DNA of 29,225 bases from Lachnospiraceae bacterium UBA3785 (lineage in GTDB: Bacteria > Bacillota > Clostridia > Lachnospirales > Lachnospiraceae): NCBI GenBank assembly GCA_002369495.1, contig DFFD01000232.1, positions 1 to 29,225 on the forward strand, given 5' to 3'. The position numbers and the translations under genes were made by a program. Under the pieces are notes generated by a model that saw nothing but the letters and a program-made list of their open reading frames with translations, did no database searches and was not told the origin of the DNA. Below are positions 5,679 to 14,319 of this stretch, piece by piece (positions within the stretch are counted from its first letter, which is position 1; each line of letters starts with the position of its first letter).

Positions 5679-7664
5679 TCATCCCGGCAAAGAACTCACG
5701 ACGTCCGCCGCAAATGTCCTTGCCGTATATCCGTGCTTCCCATAGAGGAAACACATCCTCAAAAGCCCGGCCGTCCGTCCTTCCCGCACCAGTCTCTCCC
5801 GGACAGCCAGAAAGCGTTCCGCACCTTCCGCCGCGCGTCCTGCCTCCGCCGTTTTGGCGCATTCCGCCGCGCAGTGAACATGCTGCCGCTGCCGCCCGAT
5901 CAGGTTAAGCCGCCTCTCCTTCCGGCTTCCGCCGCGGATCCCGGAGGCATTGTCCTCATGCTGCCGGTAAAACTGGCAGGCTTTTCCGAGAAATAAGACC
6001 CTCCCCAGCGCGTGGGCGGAAAGAAGCAGCGCCCAGTCGTGCGAGCTCTTCTCCCACAAGGTCCGGTCAGCTCTCTCAAAAACCTCTCTTCGGAAGGCCA
6101 TCGACATCCCGAGGTAGGAGCAGACCGCGAGCGACTCCGCGAGGGACACCTCGTGGTCCCTGCGGCAGGAGAGCTGCGTTTTGATATGTTTCTCACGGCC
6201 GGAGCCGTCCATATAGCGGATGCTGCTGACCGCGAGCGAAACGCCCGGGTCCGAAAATGCCGCCGTCATCGTCCCGATCTTCTCCGGAAGCCAGACATCG
6301 TCCTGGTCCGCGAGGAAAATGATATCCCCGGACGCCTCAGCGAGCGCCGCCGCAAAGTTTCCGCCGGCTCCGAGCGCCTTCTCCTGCCGGACAAGCCGCC
6401 AGCCTGAAAGACCGTACTGTTTAATATAGGAAGAAATGAACTCCGCGCTCCCGTCCGAAGAGCCGTCGTCCGAGATGATCACCTCCTCCGGCGGGCAGGT
6501 CTGCGCCCGGACGGAGTCAAGCTGCTCCGCCAGGTACTTCATGCCGTTGTGAACCGCCATGACGACCGAGATCCTGAGCCCGGAGGGTCCTTTTTCGGGC
6601 AGGTGCCACAGGGCATCCAGCGTTCTGGTGAGATCCGCCGCGTCGTAGCCGGCCCGCCTCACGTCCTCCCGCCGGTCGCCGCGCTCGCCGCCGGCGTTCC
6701 CGATGACGGTCTCCGCCCAGACGGCCGCGGATTCGCTTAAGGGGAGGCGCTTTACATTTTCCTCAAAGACCGCCTCCTCCGGCACCTCGTCGGAGAGGAC
6801 CGCCGGAAGAGCCGCCGCCTGGGCCTCCACCGCCGCGATCCCGAGCCCCTCGTAGAGCGAGGGCAGCAGGAACACGTCCATCGCCATGTAATAATCGCTG
6901 ATCCGATCGGTCGTCCCGCAGAAAATGACCTTCTCCGCAAGCCCCGTCGTCCGGACTTTTTCCCGGATTTCCTCCAGGAGCTCGCCTTCGCCGATCAGAA
7001 GGAGGACCGCATCGGGCCTTCTCCCCGCGATCTCGTCGAAGATCTCCAGCAGGAATTCATGGTTTTTCTGCCGGCGGAAGCGGCCGACATGGCCGATGAC
7101 CAGGGCGTCCGAAAGCCCCAGCTCACGCCGCACCCTCTCTCTTGCCTCCGCGTCGAAGGCAAACCGCTCCGGGTCGATCCCGTTTTTGACGAGGGTGAAC
7201 GGTTTCGTGTAGAGCCATTTTCCGGCAGGGACCGAGCAGGCTGCCGGATCCGTCACAACAGCGTTTAAGAGAGGCTTTACCGCCGCGTGCAGAGCCGGAT
7301 GGTTCGTCGCTGTGTTGTGGATGTGGGAAATGCGCACAGGGATCCCTGCGAGCGCTGCCAGGAGCAGGTCGAACGCCATGGTCGCACTGTTCCCGTGGAT
7401 GTGGACCGCATCGTATTTCTCGCTTCTCAGCACTTTGATAAGCGCGGGATAATAGTGAAGCGGATCATAAGCCCGGTTCGGCACCGGAAAGAAGGGAATG
7501 TTCCGCTCCCGGATCTCACGCTCGAATTCGTGCGTGAAGCCCATCCCCGGCACGAGATAGAGCTGCGCCTGCGTCCGGTCGGCCCGGTCGATCGTCTCCA
7601 GGATCACCCGGGTGAGCCCGTCGTGCATAAAAGGTGTCGTCGCGATAATCAGTATCTTCTTCAT
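5679..7664 (-). CDS. Two-domain glycosyltransferase, GT4-GT2 fusion
   Basis: 661 residues, about twice the usual size. Residues 1 to about 355 form a GT-B fold GT4 enzyme: GHVGRFRRQKNH (191-202), IGEGEL (224-229) and the E-x7-E motif in PSLYEGLGIAAVE, with E272 and E280. Residues about 363-661 form a GT-A fold GT2 enzyme: ISVVMAVHNG (365-374), SDDGSSDGS (398-406), LADQDDVW (451-458) and SHDWALL. GT2 proteins with DQDDVW resemble rhamnosyltransferase-like enzymes. One polypeptide would therefore add two successive sugars to the lipid-linked repeat unit at the cytoplasmic membrane face (inference). ATG at 7664 is preceded by AAAAGGTGAGCC, which includes the upstream gene's stop. Last gene of the operon. 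Sugar specificity cannot be told from sequence. Confidence 0.9.
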   Translation of the reverse strand: MKKILIIATTPFMHDGLTRVILETIDRADRTQAQLYLVPGMGFTHEFEREIRERNIPFFPVPNRAYDPLHYYPALIKVLRSEKYDAVHIHGNSATMAFDLLLAALAGIPVRISHIHNTATNHPALHAAVKPLLNAVVTDPAACSVPAGKWLYTKPFTLVKNGIDPERFAFDAEARERVRRELGLSDALVIGHVGRFRRQKNHEFLLEIFDEIAGRRPDAVLLLIGEGELLEEIREKVRTTGLAEKVIFCGTTDRISDYYMAMDVFLLPSLYEGLGIAAVEAQAAALPAVLSDEVPEEAVFEENVKRLPLSESAAVWAETVIGNAGGERGDRREDVRRAGYDAADLTRTLDALWHLPEKGPSGLRISVVMAVHNGMKYLAEQLDSVRAQTCPPEEVIISDDGSSDGSAEFISSYIKQYGLSGWRLVRQEKALGAGGNFAAALAEASGDIIFLADQDDVWLPEKIGTMTAAFSDPGVSLAVSSIRYMDGSGREKHIKTQLSCRRDHEVSLAESLAVCSYLGMSMAFRREVFERADRTLWEKSSHDWALLLSAHALGRVLFLGKACQFYRQHEDNASGIRGGSRKERRLNLIGRQRQHVHCAAECAKTAEAGRAAEGAERFLAVRERLVREGRTAGLLRMCFLYGKHGYTARTFAADVVSSLPG

Positions 7665-7667
7665 GGC

Positions 7668-8435
7668 TCACCTTTTCCCTGCCGGGAATTTTTTGAGGCC
7701 GGAAATGCCCCAGTAAAGGACGTTGAAAGCGCTCCTTGCCCGGGAGAGTTTCAGGTAATCCCGGTAGAAGCGGTACTGCTTTCCGATCAGCTTCTTTTTG
7801 TTGCCGGTCGTGGAGCCCGGAAGGACCCGATAGGAGGCAAGCGCCTCCTGATTGCCGTAAATCACCCCGGCAAGCTTCACGATATCGTACCAGTAAGCAT
7901 AGTCGTCCCGGATGCTTTTCAGCTCCTCGCGGAGATATATTTTCCCGAAACAGGCGCTGTCGTAGAGCCCGGTAAGGCAGCCGACACGGTTCATTAAGAG
8001 CATGTCGTTCACCGTGATCTCCGCTTTCGCCTTCGCGATCCTGCCGGAAAAGTGCGACTGTTCATCGATATAGCGGTAGGCGGAACACACGCAGACCGCC
8101 TTCTTCTCCTTCATGAACGCGAGCTGGCGCTCGAGAAATTCCGGATCCCAGAGATCGTCCGCGTCCAGAAGCGCGATATAACGGCCGGCGGCCTCCCGGA
8201 TCCCGCGGTTCCGGGCTGCGGCCGAGCCGGCATTTTCCTGATAAAAGTACCGGATCCGCGCATCCTCCGCGGCGAATGACTCCGCCACGCTGCGGGAGCC
8301 GTCCGTCGAGCCGTCGTCCACGATGAGCATCTCCCAGTCCGGGTATGTCTGGGCGAGGACGGACCTGATCGTCTCCCCGATATATTTTTCCCCATTCCAG
8401 CAGGGGGTTATGATCGAAACCATTTCGTGATCCAT
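7668..8435 (-). CDS. GT2 family glycosyltransferase
   Basis: 255 residues. GT-A fold motifs: VSIITPCWNG near the N-terminus, VDDGSTDGS (nucleotide-sugar binding), GSAAARNRGI, and LLDADDLWDPEFLE, which holds the metal-binding DxD. A single catalytic domain is followed by a basic C-terminal tail of about 50 residues that may contact the membrane. The start at 8435 is preferred over the TTG at 8438, because GGAGG then has a 6-nt spacing. Stop and next start are 3 nt apart, so it is translationally coupled to the fusion enzyme. Acceptor and donor are unknown. Confidence 0.9.
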   Translation of the reverse strand: MDHEMVSIITPCWNGEKYIGETIRSVLAQTYPDWEMLIVDDGSTDGSRSVAESFAAEDARIRYFYQENAGSAAARNRGIREAAGRYIALLDADDLWDPEFLERQLAFMKEKKAVCVCSAYRYIDEQSHFSGRIAKAKAEITVNDMLLMNRVGCLTGLYDSACFGKIYLREELKSIRDDYAYWYDIVKLAGVIYGNQEALASYRVLPGSTTGNKKKLIGKQYRFYRDYLKLSRARSAFNVLYWGISGLKKFPAGKR

Positions 8436-8461
8436 CAAGATCCTCCAGTATCCGTGATGAT

Positions 8462-9925
8462 TTATCTGTGAATGAACTTCCCGAGCTTCTCCGCCAGCGT
8501 CCCGTAAACGATGAAGACCGCAAGCTCCTCCTTAAGCATGAGGAGCACCGCCCCGTAGGCGGCAAAAAAGAGGACCGAGGAGACGAGAAGCGCGGGCAGG
8601 CCCGCAAGGCCTGTCAGGAGCACCCATGAGGACGCGCCGCAGCCCGCGGCGAGCGCCGCGAGGATCTTGAGCGGGCGGACGGAAGAAAATGCCTCCGCGA
8701 TCTCCCCCTTAAGCGCCCCCATCTGGACAGCCAGGACGACTGCCTCCGCCGCCAGGGTTCCGACAGCCGCGCCCGCAGAAGCGTAGCGCGGAATCAGCAG
8801 CGCATTTAACACAAGGTCCACCGCCGCGCCGGCGATCTCCGAGTAAAGAACGACCTTCTCCCGCCCGGTCGGCACCAGGATCTGGATCCCGGTCACATTG
8901 GAGAGGCCGATAAAAAGCAGCGTCGGCATGATGATCCGCATCGGCGGGACCGCGCTCGCGTAGGCCGGCCCGGACAGAAAAAGGACGCCGTCACCAGCAA
9001 AGATCATAAAATAGACCGCGAGCGGAACCGCCGTGACAAACACGTAGTCGACCGCTCTCCCGATGAGCCGCCGGAACTCGGCGTCCATGCCCTTCTCCAC
9101 GTAGTAGGACACCCGCGGCAGCAGGACCGCGCCGAGCGAGGTGATCACGCTGACCAGGATTCCCTTAACCTTCACGGCCGCATGGTAGTAGGCGACGTCC
9201 GCGTCGGTCTTCATGAACCCGAGCATGACCGCGTCGAGCTGCGTGTAGATGATCGTCGCGGAGGCCATCGCGAAGAAGATCGCGACCGGCTTAAGATGCC
9301 GCCTGAGATCCAGGGGACCTTTAGCCTTTCTGTCGATGAACTTCCGGGCATTCACAAAATTGAAAATGCCGGAGAGAACCATCCCCAGCACGCTGATCCC
9401 GCCGTAGAGCACGTAGTCCTCCGGGCTGTGAACGAGGAGAAACATTGCGGCGATCGCGATCAGCTGGAAAATGAGCGAGCGCACCGTGATGTACGTGTAC
9501 TGCTCCATGGCCCTGAAGAGCCATTCCATCCCGATCGCATTGAAAATGATCTGGCTCCCGACCACGAGGTAGAGAGTGCTCTCTTCCCGGATGCGCGGCA
9601 CGAGAAGGATCACCGCAAAGAGCAGCGCATAGGAGACCGCACTCATGATGAGGTTGATCGCGAGGAGCTCGTGGGCCGTCCTCGTGAGGGTCTCCCGGTC
9701 ATCGCGCACCTTCGCCGCGACACGGATCCCGTAGGTGGGGATCCCGAGCTGGGCGAACATATTGAAATAAGAGAGGACGGACAGGGCCAGCTGGACTTTC
9801 CCGTGGGCGTCCGGCAGCAGGGTTCTCGACACATAGCGGAAGGTGATGACCGGGACGATGATCGACGACCCGGTCAGGATCACATTCATCACATAATTTC
9901 GTTTGAGAGAATTCTGCTTCGCCAT
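8462..9925 (-). CDS. wzx: Wzx-type lipid-linked oligosaccharide flippase
   Basis: 487 residues with about 12-14 hydrophobic segments along the whole length, of the polysaccharide-synthesis (MOP/MATE-like) exporter family. The N-terminus has the typical short basic stretch and first helix (SLKRNYVMNVILTGSSIIVP), then FRYVSRTLLPDAHGKVQLALS with the family's Arg-rich loop, and GIRVAAKVRDD. It translocates the undecaprenyl-diphosphate-linked repeat unit to the outer face of the membrane. It lies between glycosyltransferase genes with spacings of 14 and 26 nt. Its presence marks the cluster as Wzx-dependent rather than ABC-transporter-dependent. The symbol is given by family, not by orthology. Confidence 0.9.
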   Translation of the reverse strand: MAKQNSLKRNYVMNVILTGSSIIVPVITFRYVSRTLLPDAHGKVQLALSVLSYFNMFAQLGIPTYGIRVAAKVRDDRETLTRTAHELLAINLIMSAVSYALLFAVILLVPRIREESTLYLVVGSQIIFNAIGMEWLFRAMEQYTYITVRSLIFQLIAIAAMFLLVHSPEDYVLYGGISVLGMVLSGIFNFVNARKFIDRKAKGPLDLRRHLKPVAIFFAMASATIIYTQLDAVMLGFMKTDADVAYYHAAVKVKGILVSVITSLGAVLLPRVSYYVEKGMDAEFRRLIGRAVDYVFVTAVPLAVYFMIFAGDGVLFLSGPAYASAVPPMRIIMPTLLFIGLSNVTGIQILVPTGREKVVLYSEIAGAAVDLVLNALLIPRYASAGAAVGTLAAEAVVLAVQMGALKGEIAEAFSSVRPLKILAALAAGCGASSWVLLTGLAGLPALLVSSVLFFAAYGAVLLMLKEELAVFIVYGTLAEKLGKFIHR

Positions 9926-9939
9926 GTCAGGCCTTTCTG

Positions 9940-10899
9940 TTACCTGTATTTCAAAAAATCTGCCGGGTCGAGACGCTTTCCGGAGCGCCCCAGCAGGCCG
10001 TCGCGAAGCGCCATAAGAAAGCAGGAGGCCCGAAGCCGCCGTTTTCCCTTAAAGACCGGATCGACGCAGGCCGCTTTGAGGCCGCTCAGGAGTCTCCGCA
10101 GCACTTTCAGTGTCCCGATCGCGCCTTCCCGCCGGTTCTTCCTGTATTTCCGGATCAGCAGGAACCGGTTCCGGAAATTGTAATAGTCCTTCCAGTACTC
10201 CGCCGGCCGGCGTGCGCCTGTTCCGGTGAAAACGTCCCGGTGATCGATCACCGCGTCCGTGACAAGCCAGAGCCCGTATTTCCGGCTGAGCCGGTAGGTG
10301 TACTCCGTGTCGTCCCCGTAAATGAAAAGACTTCCGTCCGGGACGCCGATGTCCCTCACGACCGACATTTTAATGAGGGGTCCCACGAAGGCGTTCGCCT
10401 CGATCGGGACGCATTCCTCCGTGAGCTCCCGCTCCGATCCTGCGACGGCGATATCCGTGTCGAGATAGCGGCTTACCCTCTTGTGGTGATAGATCTGGTA
10501 TTTTCTGAGCTCATTTCCGAAAATGAGAGGCGTGAGCGCCCCCAGGCCCGGTATATTCCTGTGAGCGAGAAGCTTCCCCAGCGTATCCTCCCGCGGAAAT
10601 GCGTCGTCGTCCATGACCCAGATCCAGTCCGCCTCCGGGATATACTCCAGCACATAGCGGAAACCGGCCTCAAAGCCGCCGGCGCCGCCCGTGTTTCCGG
10701 GAAGCCTTATACAGTGTACCTTGTCACAGCGGTCCGCCAGTTCCTTTATTTTTACGGCATGCTCCGGGCTGCTCGCATTGTCTGCGACCACGATCCCGTA
10801 AAGCGGATAATCCGATCTCTTCGCCGCACAGAGAAGGCGCTCAAGATAGCCGCTGCTGTTGTAGGTGACGGTCACGAGGACTACCTTTTCGATGTCCAT
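9940..10899 (-). CDS. GT2 family glycosyltransferase, GlfT-like
   Basis: 319 residues. It carries VLVTVTYNSSGYLERLL (about 7-23), VVADNAS (37-43), the glycine-rich GNTGGAGGFEAGF (68-80), WVMDDDA (94-100) with the metal-binding aspartates, and a distal YGDDTEYTYR motif. This combination resembles the galactofuranosyltransferase/rhamnosyltransferase branch of GT2. It would extend the lipid-linked saccharide in the cytoplasm. No UDP-galactopyranose mutase gene is in the window, so a galactofuranose donor cannot be supported here. Gap to the upstream gene is 16 nt. Confidence 0.88.
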   Translation of the reverse strand: MDIEKVVLVTVTYNSSGYLERLLCAAKRSDYPLYGIVVADNASSPEHAVKIKELADRCDKVHCIRLPGNTGGAGGFEAGFRYVLEYIPEADWIWVMDDDAFPREDTLGKLLAHRNIPGLGALTPLIFGNELRKYQIYHHKRVSRYLDTDIAVAGSERELTEECVPIEANAFVGPLIKMSVVRDIGVPDGSLFIYGDDTEYTYRLSRKYGLWLVTDAVIDHRDVFTGTGARRPAEYWKDYYNFRNRFLLIRKYRKNRREGAIGTLKVLRRLLSGLKAACVDPVFKGKRRLRASCFLMALRDGLLGRSGKRLDPADFLKYR

Positions 10900-10915
10900 A
10901 AAGCAGGTTCTCCTC

Positions 10916-11983
10916 CTATTTCGCCGCCAGTTTCTCGTACAGTTTTCGGTAGCCGAGGCCGATCCTGTCCTCGGAGCACTCCTCCTCGACGATCTTCCTC
11001 AGCTGCCGGCCCTTTTCGGCGAGGGCGTCGGGATCCCTCTTGATGTCATCACAGGCTTTTCGGATCATGAGGAACAGTTTCTCAGCGTGCTCCTCCTCCG
11101 ACCTGTATGTGTAGGAGTAGATGAGATCCTCCGGGAACTCGCCGACTGTCCCAATCTTCGGGCAGATCGCGGTCCTTCCCAGTGAAAAAGCCAGATAGAG
11201 GGTGCCTGAGTTGAGACTCGAGCGAAGGTCGTAGGGGAGGATGAGCAGTTCATTTTCCCCGATCAGCCGGTAAAGCTCCTCGTCCGGGACAAATGAAAGG
11301 CTCGTATCGAGATTGGAGATCTTCGCAGCCCTCTCCTCGATCATCTGCTTATAGGCGGGATCCGACGCTCTCCCGCAGATGTGGAAGCGCACCGGCAGCT
11401 GCTCCTGTTCGCATCTCTCCGCCGCATCGAGGATCAGCTCGATGCCCTTGTAGGCCTTGACCGCCCCCGCGAAGAGGATGTCGATCCTGCCGTCCTTCTT
11501 CTCCGGTTCCTTATAGTAAGCGCCGCACTCCGAGAGATAGTTCGGATGGGAGATATGGCAGATCTTCCGCTCGTCGCCCGGGCGCAGATAACGCTTCAGG
11601 ATCTTTCGCGAATAGCTGCTCAGGATCACGATCGCGTCGGCCTCCCGGCACATATAGCGCATGAAGGAGCGGTCGATCCGCGGGTGGCTGCTGTCATGCT
11701 GGATCCGGTTGTGGAACGTGAACACGATCTTTATCCCGTGCAGTTTGAGCCAGCTGATGATGAACATGCAGAGCCCATAGTTTGCCAGGCTCCCGATGAG
11801 CGTCTTCCGGTTCAGCTTGTTCTCCAGCCAGTTGAAATTGGCGGCTTTGATGCCGCGGGCGCCGCCCGGCTTAAAAGCCTCCCGAAGCTGCACCGTCTCG
11901 ATCCCGTGCATGTTCATGGCCCGCTGCACGATGGCAACGTAAGGATTCCCGTCCGGCACGAACGGTGAATAGATTGATTTCAT
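10916..11983 (-). CDS. GT4-like glycosyltransferase
   Basis: 355 residues of GT-B fold. The N-terminal part reads YSPFVPDGNPYVAIVQRAM and has KIVFTFHN. The C-terminal nucleotide-binding part includes DILFAGAVKAYKGIELILDA, RFHICGRA and ILPYDLRSSLNSGTLYLAFSLG. The canonical E-x7-E is not obvious: in place of the first Glu is the NSGTLYLAF segment, as in some divergent GT4 members. Operon position between ManA and the GlfT-like enzyme suggests it acts on the same repeat unit, perhaps with GDP-mannose as donor, since manC and manA lie just upstream (inference). Confidence 0.82.
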   Translation of the reverse strand: MKSIYSPFVPDGNPYVAIVQRAMNMHGIETVQLREAFKPGGARGIKAANFNWLENKLNRKTLIGSLANYGLCMFIISWLKLHGIKIVFTFHNRIQHDSSHPRIDRSFMRYMCREADAIVILSSYSRKILKRYLRPGDERKICHISHPNYLSECGAYYKEPEKKDGRIDILFAGAVKAYKGIELILDAAERCEQEQLPVRFHICGRASDPAYKQMIEERAAKISNLDTSLSFVPDEELYRLIGENELLILPYDLRSSLNSGTLYLAFSLGRTAICPKIGTVGEFPEDLIYSYTYRSEEEHAEKLFLMIRKACDDIKRDPDALAEKGRQLRKIVEEECSEDRIGLGYRKLYEKLAAK

Positions 11984-11992
11984 AGATTCTCC

Positions 11993-12949
11993 TCAGTTCC
12001 TGATATTGAGCAGCACGGCCCTTCCTTCCGCTCTCGCCCCGCCGTAACCGGCCGGCAGAAACAGGCAGTCGCCCTTTTTAAAGGAGACCTCCCCGATCTT
12101 TCCCGCTCCTTCCAGACAGAGCAGTATCCGGCAGGCTTCCTGGCCCGCCTCAAGGCTGACTTCCTCAGAAAACCGGATCGCCTCCGCCTCAAAATAGCGG
12201 CAGCGGCACACCGTCTCTTTGCTGCATCCGGGCTCGTAGCGGACAACGCGGCCCGGCCGGGCGTGCGCGGAAGAAGAATTCATCCGCATCACCTCGAGGG
12301 CCTTGTCAAGGTGGAGTTCCCGTTTTTTTCCGTCCGGACCGATGCGGTCATAATCGTAGACCCGGTAGGTCAGGTTCGAGCTCTCCTGGATCTCCACCAG
12401 GAGGATCCCCGCCCCGACGGCGTGTACCGTGCCAGGCGGAATATAAAATGAATCGCCCTTTTTCACCGGCACATAGTGCAGGTGCCTGCGGAAATCGCCT
12501 TTCTTATGGGCTTCCCTGATGATCTCTTCCGTCACCGGATGCTCGAAGCCAAGCACGATCTCCGCGCCTTCGGCCGCATCCAGCACGTACCACATCTCCG
12601 TCTTGCCGCGGCTCCCCTCGGCACACATAGCATAGGCGTCATCCGGGTGCACCTGGATGGAGAGGTCCTGAGCCGCGTCGATGAATTTGACCAGGATCGG
12701 CAGCCCTTCCGCGGGATCCCCTCCGGTTCCGAGGAACTCAGGATGCCGCGAGAGCACCTCCCTGAGCGTCTCCCCGGCAAAGCAGCCGTTTCGGACTGTG
12801 CTCAGGCCGTCAGGATGCACGGAACACTCCCAGGTCTCGGCCAGAGGCCCGCTCCCGCACAGCTTCCCGTACTCATCCCGGAGGCGGGTCCCGCCCCAGA
12901 GATAGTCCTTGCCGCACGGGGAGAGCAGCATCGGATACATGTCACCCAT
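11993..12949 (-). CDS. manA: Class I mannose-6-phosphate isomerase
   Basis: 318 residues. Interconverts fructose-6-phosphate and mannose-6-phosphate, the first step to GDP-mannose. The short Firmicute form is recognised by LLSPCGKDYLWGG near the start, the metal-site motif QVHPDD (99-104, H101), EMWYVLD (118-124, E118) and PPGTVHAVG (171-179, H176). The start at 12949 is preferred to the in-frame GTG at 12961: its A is the last base of the manC TGA (TGATG overlap), and GGAG lies 6 nt upstream. Overlap with manC implies coupled translation and one pathway. The step between, phosphomannomutase, is not encoded in the window. Confidence 0.92.
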   Translation of the reverse strand: MGDMYPMLLSPCGKDYLWGGTRLRDEYGKLCGSGPLAETWECSVHPDGLSTVRNGCFAGETLREVLSRHPEFLGTGGDPAEGLPILVKFIDAAQDLSIQVHPDDAYAMCAEGSRGKTEMWYVLDAAEGAEIVLGFEHPVTEEIIREAHKKGDFRRHLHYVPVKKGDSFYIPPGTVHAVGAGILLVEIQESSNLTYRVYDYDRIGPDGKKRELHLDKALEVMRMNSSSAHARPGRVVRYEPGCSKETVCRCRYFEAEAIRFSEEVSLEAGQEACRILLCLEGAGKIGEVSFKKGDCLFLPAGYGGARAEGRAVLLNIRN

Positions 12950-14304
12950 CACTCGCTCCACTTGTCCGCGGCTTCGTCGATGCCGGGAACGCCGTCAAGC
13001 GCATATTTTTTCTTGTCGCCGGCGCTGATCTCGGAGCCGATCTGTATTTCCAGCAGCACAAGCTCCGTCTCCGCGAGCACAGTATGTCGGCAGCCGGCGG
13101 CAACCGACACGACGTCGCCGGGTCCGACTTCCTGCTCCATATCGTCCACGATCGTCCTGCCGCGGCCGGAGAGCACGGTCCAGATCTCATTTCTCAGCTC
13201 ATGGCTGTGATAGGACATCCTTGTCCCGGGCTTCATCACGACCTTCATGGTCACGGAGGCCGGCCCGGCGTCCACCACCGTCATGGATCCCCAGGATTTC
13301 TCCGCGTAGCGGACGTCGGTGACGATCTTCTCCACGAGAGGCTTCATCGCCCCGGACCGTTCCTTGTCTGCGACAAGGATCCCGTCCCCGGATGCCGCCA
13401 CGATCATGTCCTTCGCTCCCATCACCAGGATCGGGATATCCAGCTCGTTGATCACATGGACATTGCGGCAGGTCTCGTCCAGCGTGACATTTCCCTTGGC
13501 CACGTCCGTCATCGCCTCGGCCATCGTGTTCCAGGTACCGACGTCCTTCCACTCGCCGAAATAGCGCATCACGCGTATCGAGGGTTCCTTCTCGACGACC
13601 GCGTAGTCGAAGCTGATCTTCGGCAGCTCGCCGTATTTCAGGTAGAGATCCCGATAGTCCTTAAAATCGACCGCCTTCCGGGCGATATCAAGGACATAGG
13701 AGAGCTTAAAGGCAAATACGCCCGCGTTCCAGAGCGCGCCCTGCGCAAGGTACCCCTTCGCGGTCTCCGTATCCGGCTTCTCCCGGAAAGCCTTCACGCG
13801 GCTCACGGAAGCCTTGTCCTCCGGGATGATGTATCCGTATTTGTCGCTCGGCCCGGCCGGCTCGATCCCCATGAGGACCAGCTTCGCCTCCCCGGCAGCC
13901 GCGAGCGCGTCCAGCCTGGTGAGACCGGCAAAATAGCTGTCCTCCACATACGGATCGACCGGGCAGACGACCGCCGTCGCGTCCTCATCGAGCCCTTCCT
14001 CGTAGCGCAGGTAGGCAGCCGCGAGCGCGATTGCGGGAAATGTATCCCTCCGCATCGGCTCCACGCACACGGAGACCGCGCCGCCAAGCTGGTTCCTGAT
14101 CGCCGAGACCTGCGTCTTGCTGGTCGCAATCGTCACCCTGGCGGACGGGTCCGCCGACCGGATCTGCCGGTACACCCGCTGCACCATGGATTCATACTCG
14201 CCGTTCCCGTCCCTGAAGAGGCGGATGAACTGCTTGGATCTGATTTCGTTGGAGAGCGGCCAGAGACGCTTGCCCGAGCCGCCCGACAGTAGAATTATGT
14301 TCAT
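12949..14304 (-). CDS. manC: Mannose-1-phosphate guanylyltransferase with C-terminal cupin domain
   Basis: 451 residues. It makes GDP-mannose from mannose-1-phosphate and GTP. The N-terminal nucleotidyltransferase domain has LLSGGSGKRLWPLSN (5-19), CPVDPYV and KAFREKPD (the FxEKP active-site motif with Arg for Val). The C-terminal cupin (about 340-440) has MSYHSHELRNEIW and VLSGRG, typical of the type II PMI/GMP proteins; in many of these the cupin is an isomerase domain, which would be redundant with the adjacent manA. Start ATG at 14304 with CGGAG upstream; 15 nt separate it from the preceding gene. Confidence 0.92.
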   Translation of the reverse strand: MNIILLSGGSGKRLWPLSNEIRSKQFIRLFRDGNGEYESMVQRVYRQIRSADPSARVTIATSKTQVSAIRNQLGGAVSVCVEPMRRDTFPAIALAAAYLRYEEGLDEDATAVVCPVDPYVEDSYFAGLTRLDALAAAGEAKLVLMGIEPAGPSDKYGYIIPEDKASVSRVKAFREKPDTETAKGYLAQGALWNAGVFAFKLSYVLDIARKAVDFKDYRDLYLKYGELPKISFDYAVVEKEPSIRVMRYFGEWKDVGTWNTMAEAMTDVAKGNVTLDETCRNVHVINELDIPILVMGAKDMIVAASGDGILVADKERSGAMKPLVEKIVTDVRYAEKSWGSMTVVDAGPASVTMKVVMKPGTRMSYHSHELRNEIWTVLSGRGRTIVDDMEQEVGPGDVVSVAAGCRHTVLAETELVLLEIQIGSEISAGDKKKYALDGVPGIDEAADKWSE

Positions 14305-14319
14305 GTGTAACTCCGCGTT

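Noticed and set aside
13084..14292. 402-residue plus-strand frame opposite manC
   Set aside because: Shadow of a well-identified gene; His/Arg/Asp-rich low-information sequence with no ribosome binding site.
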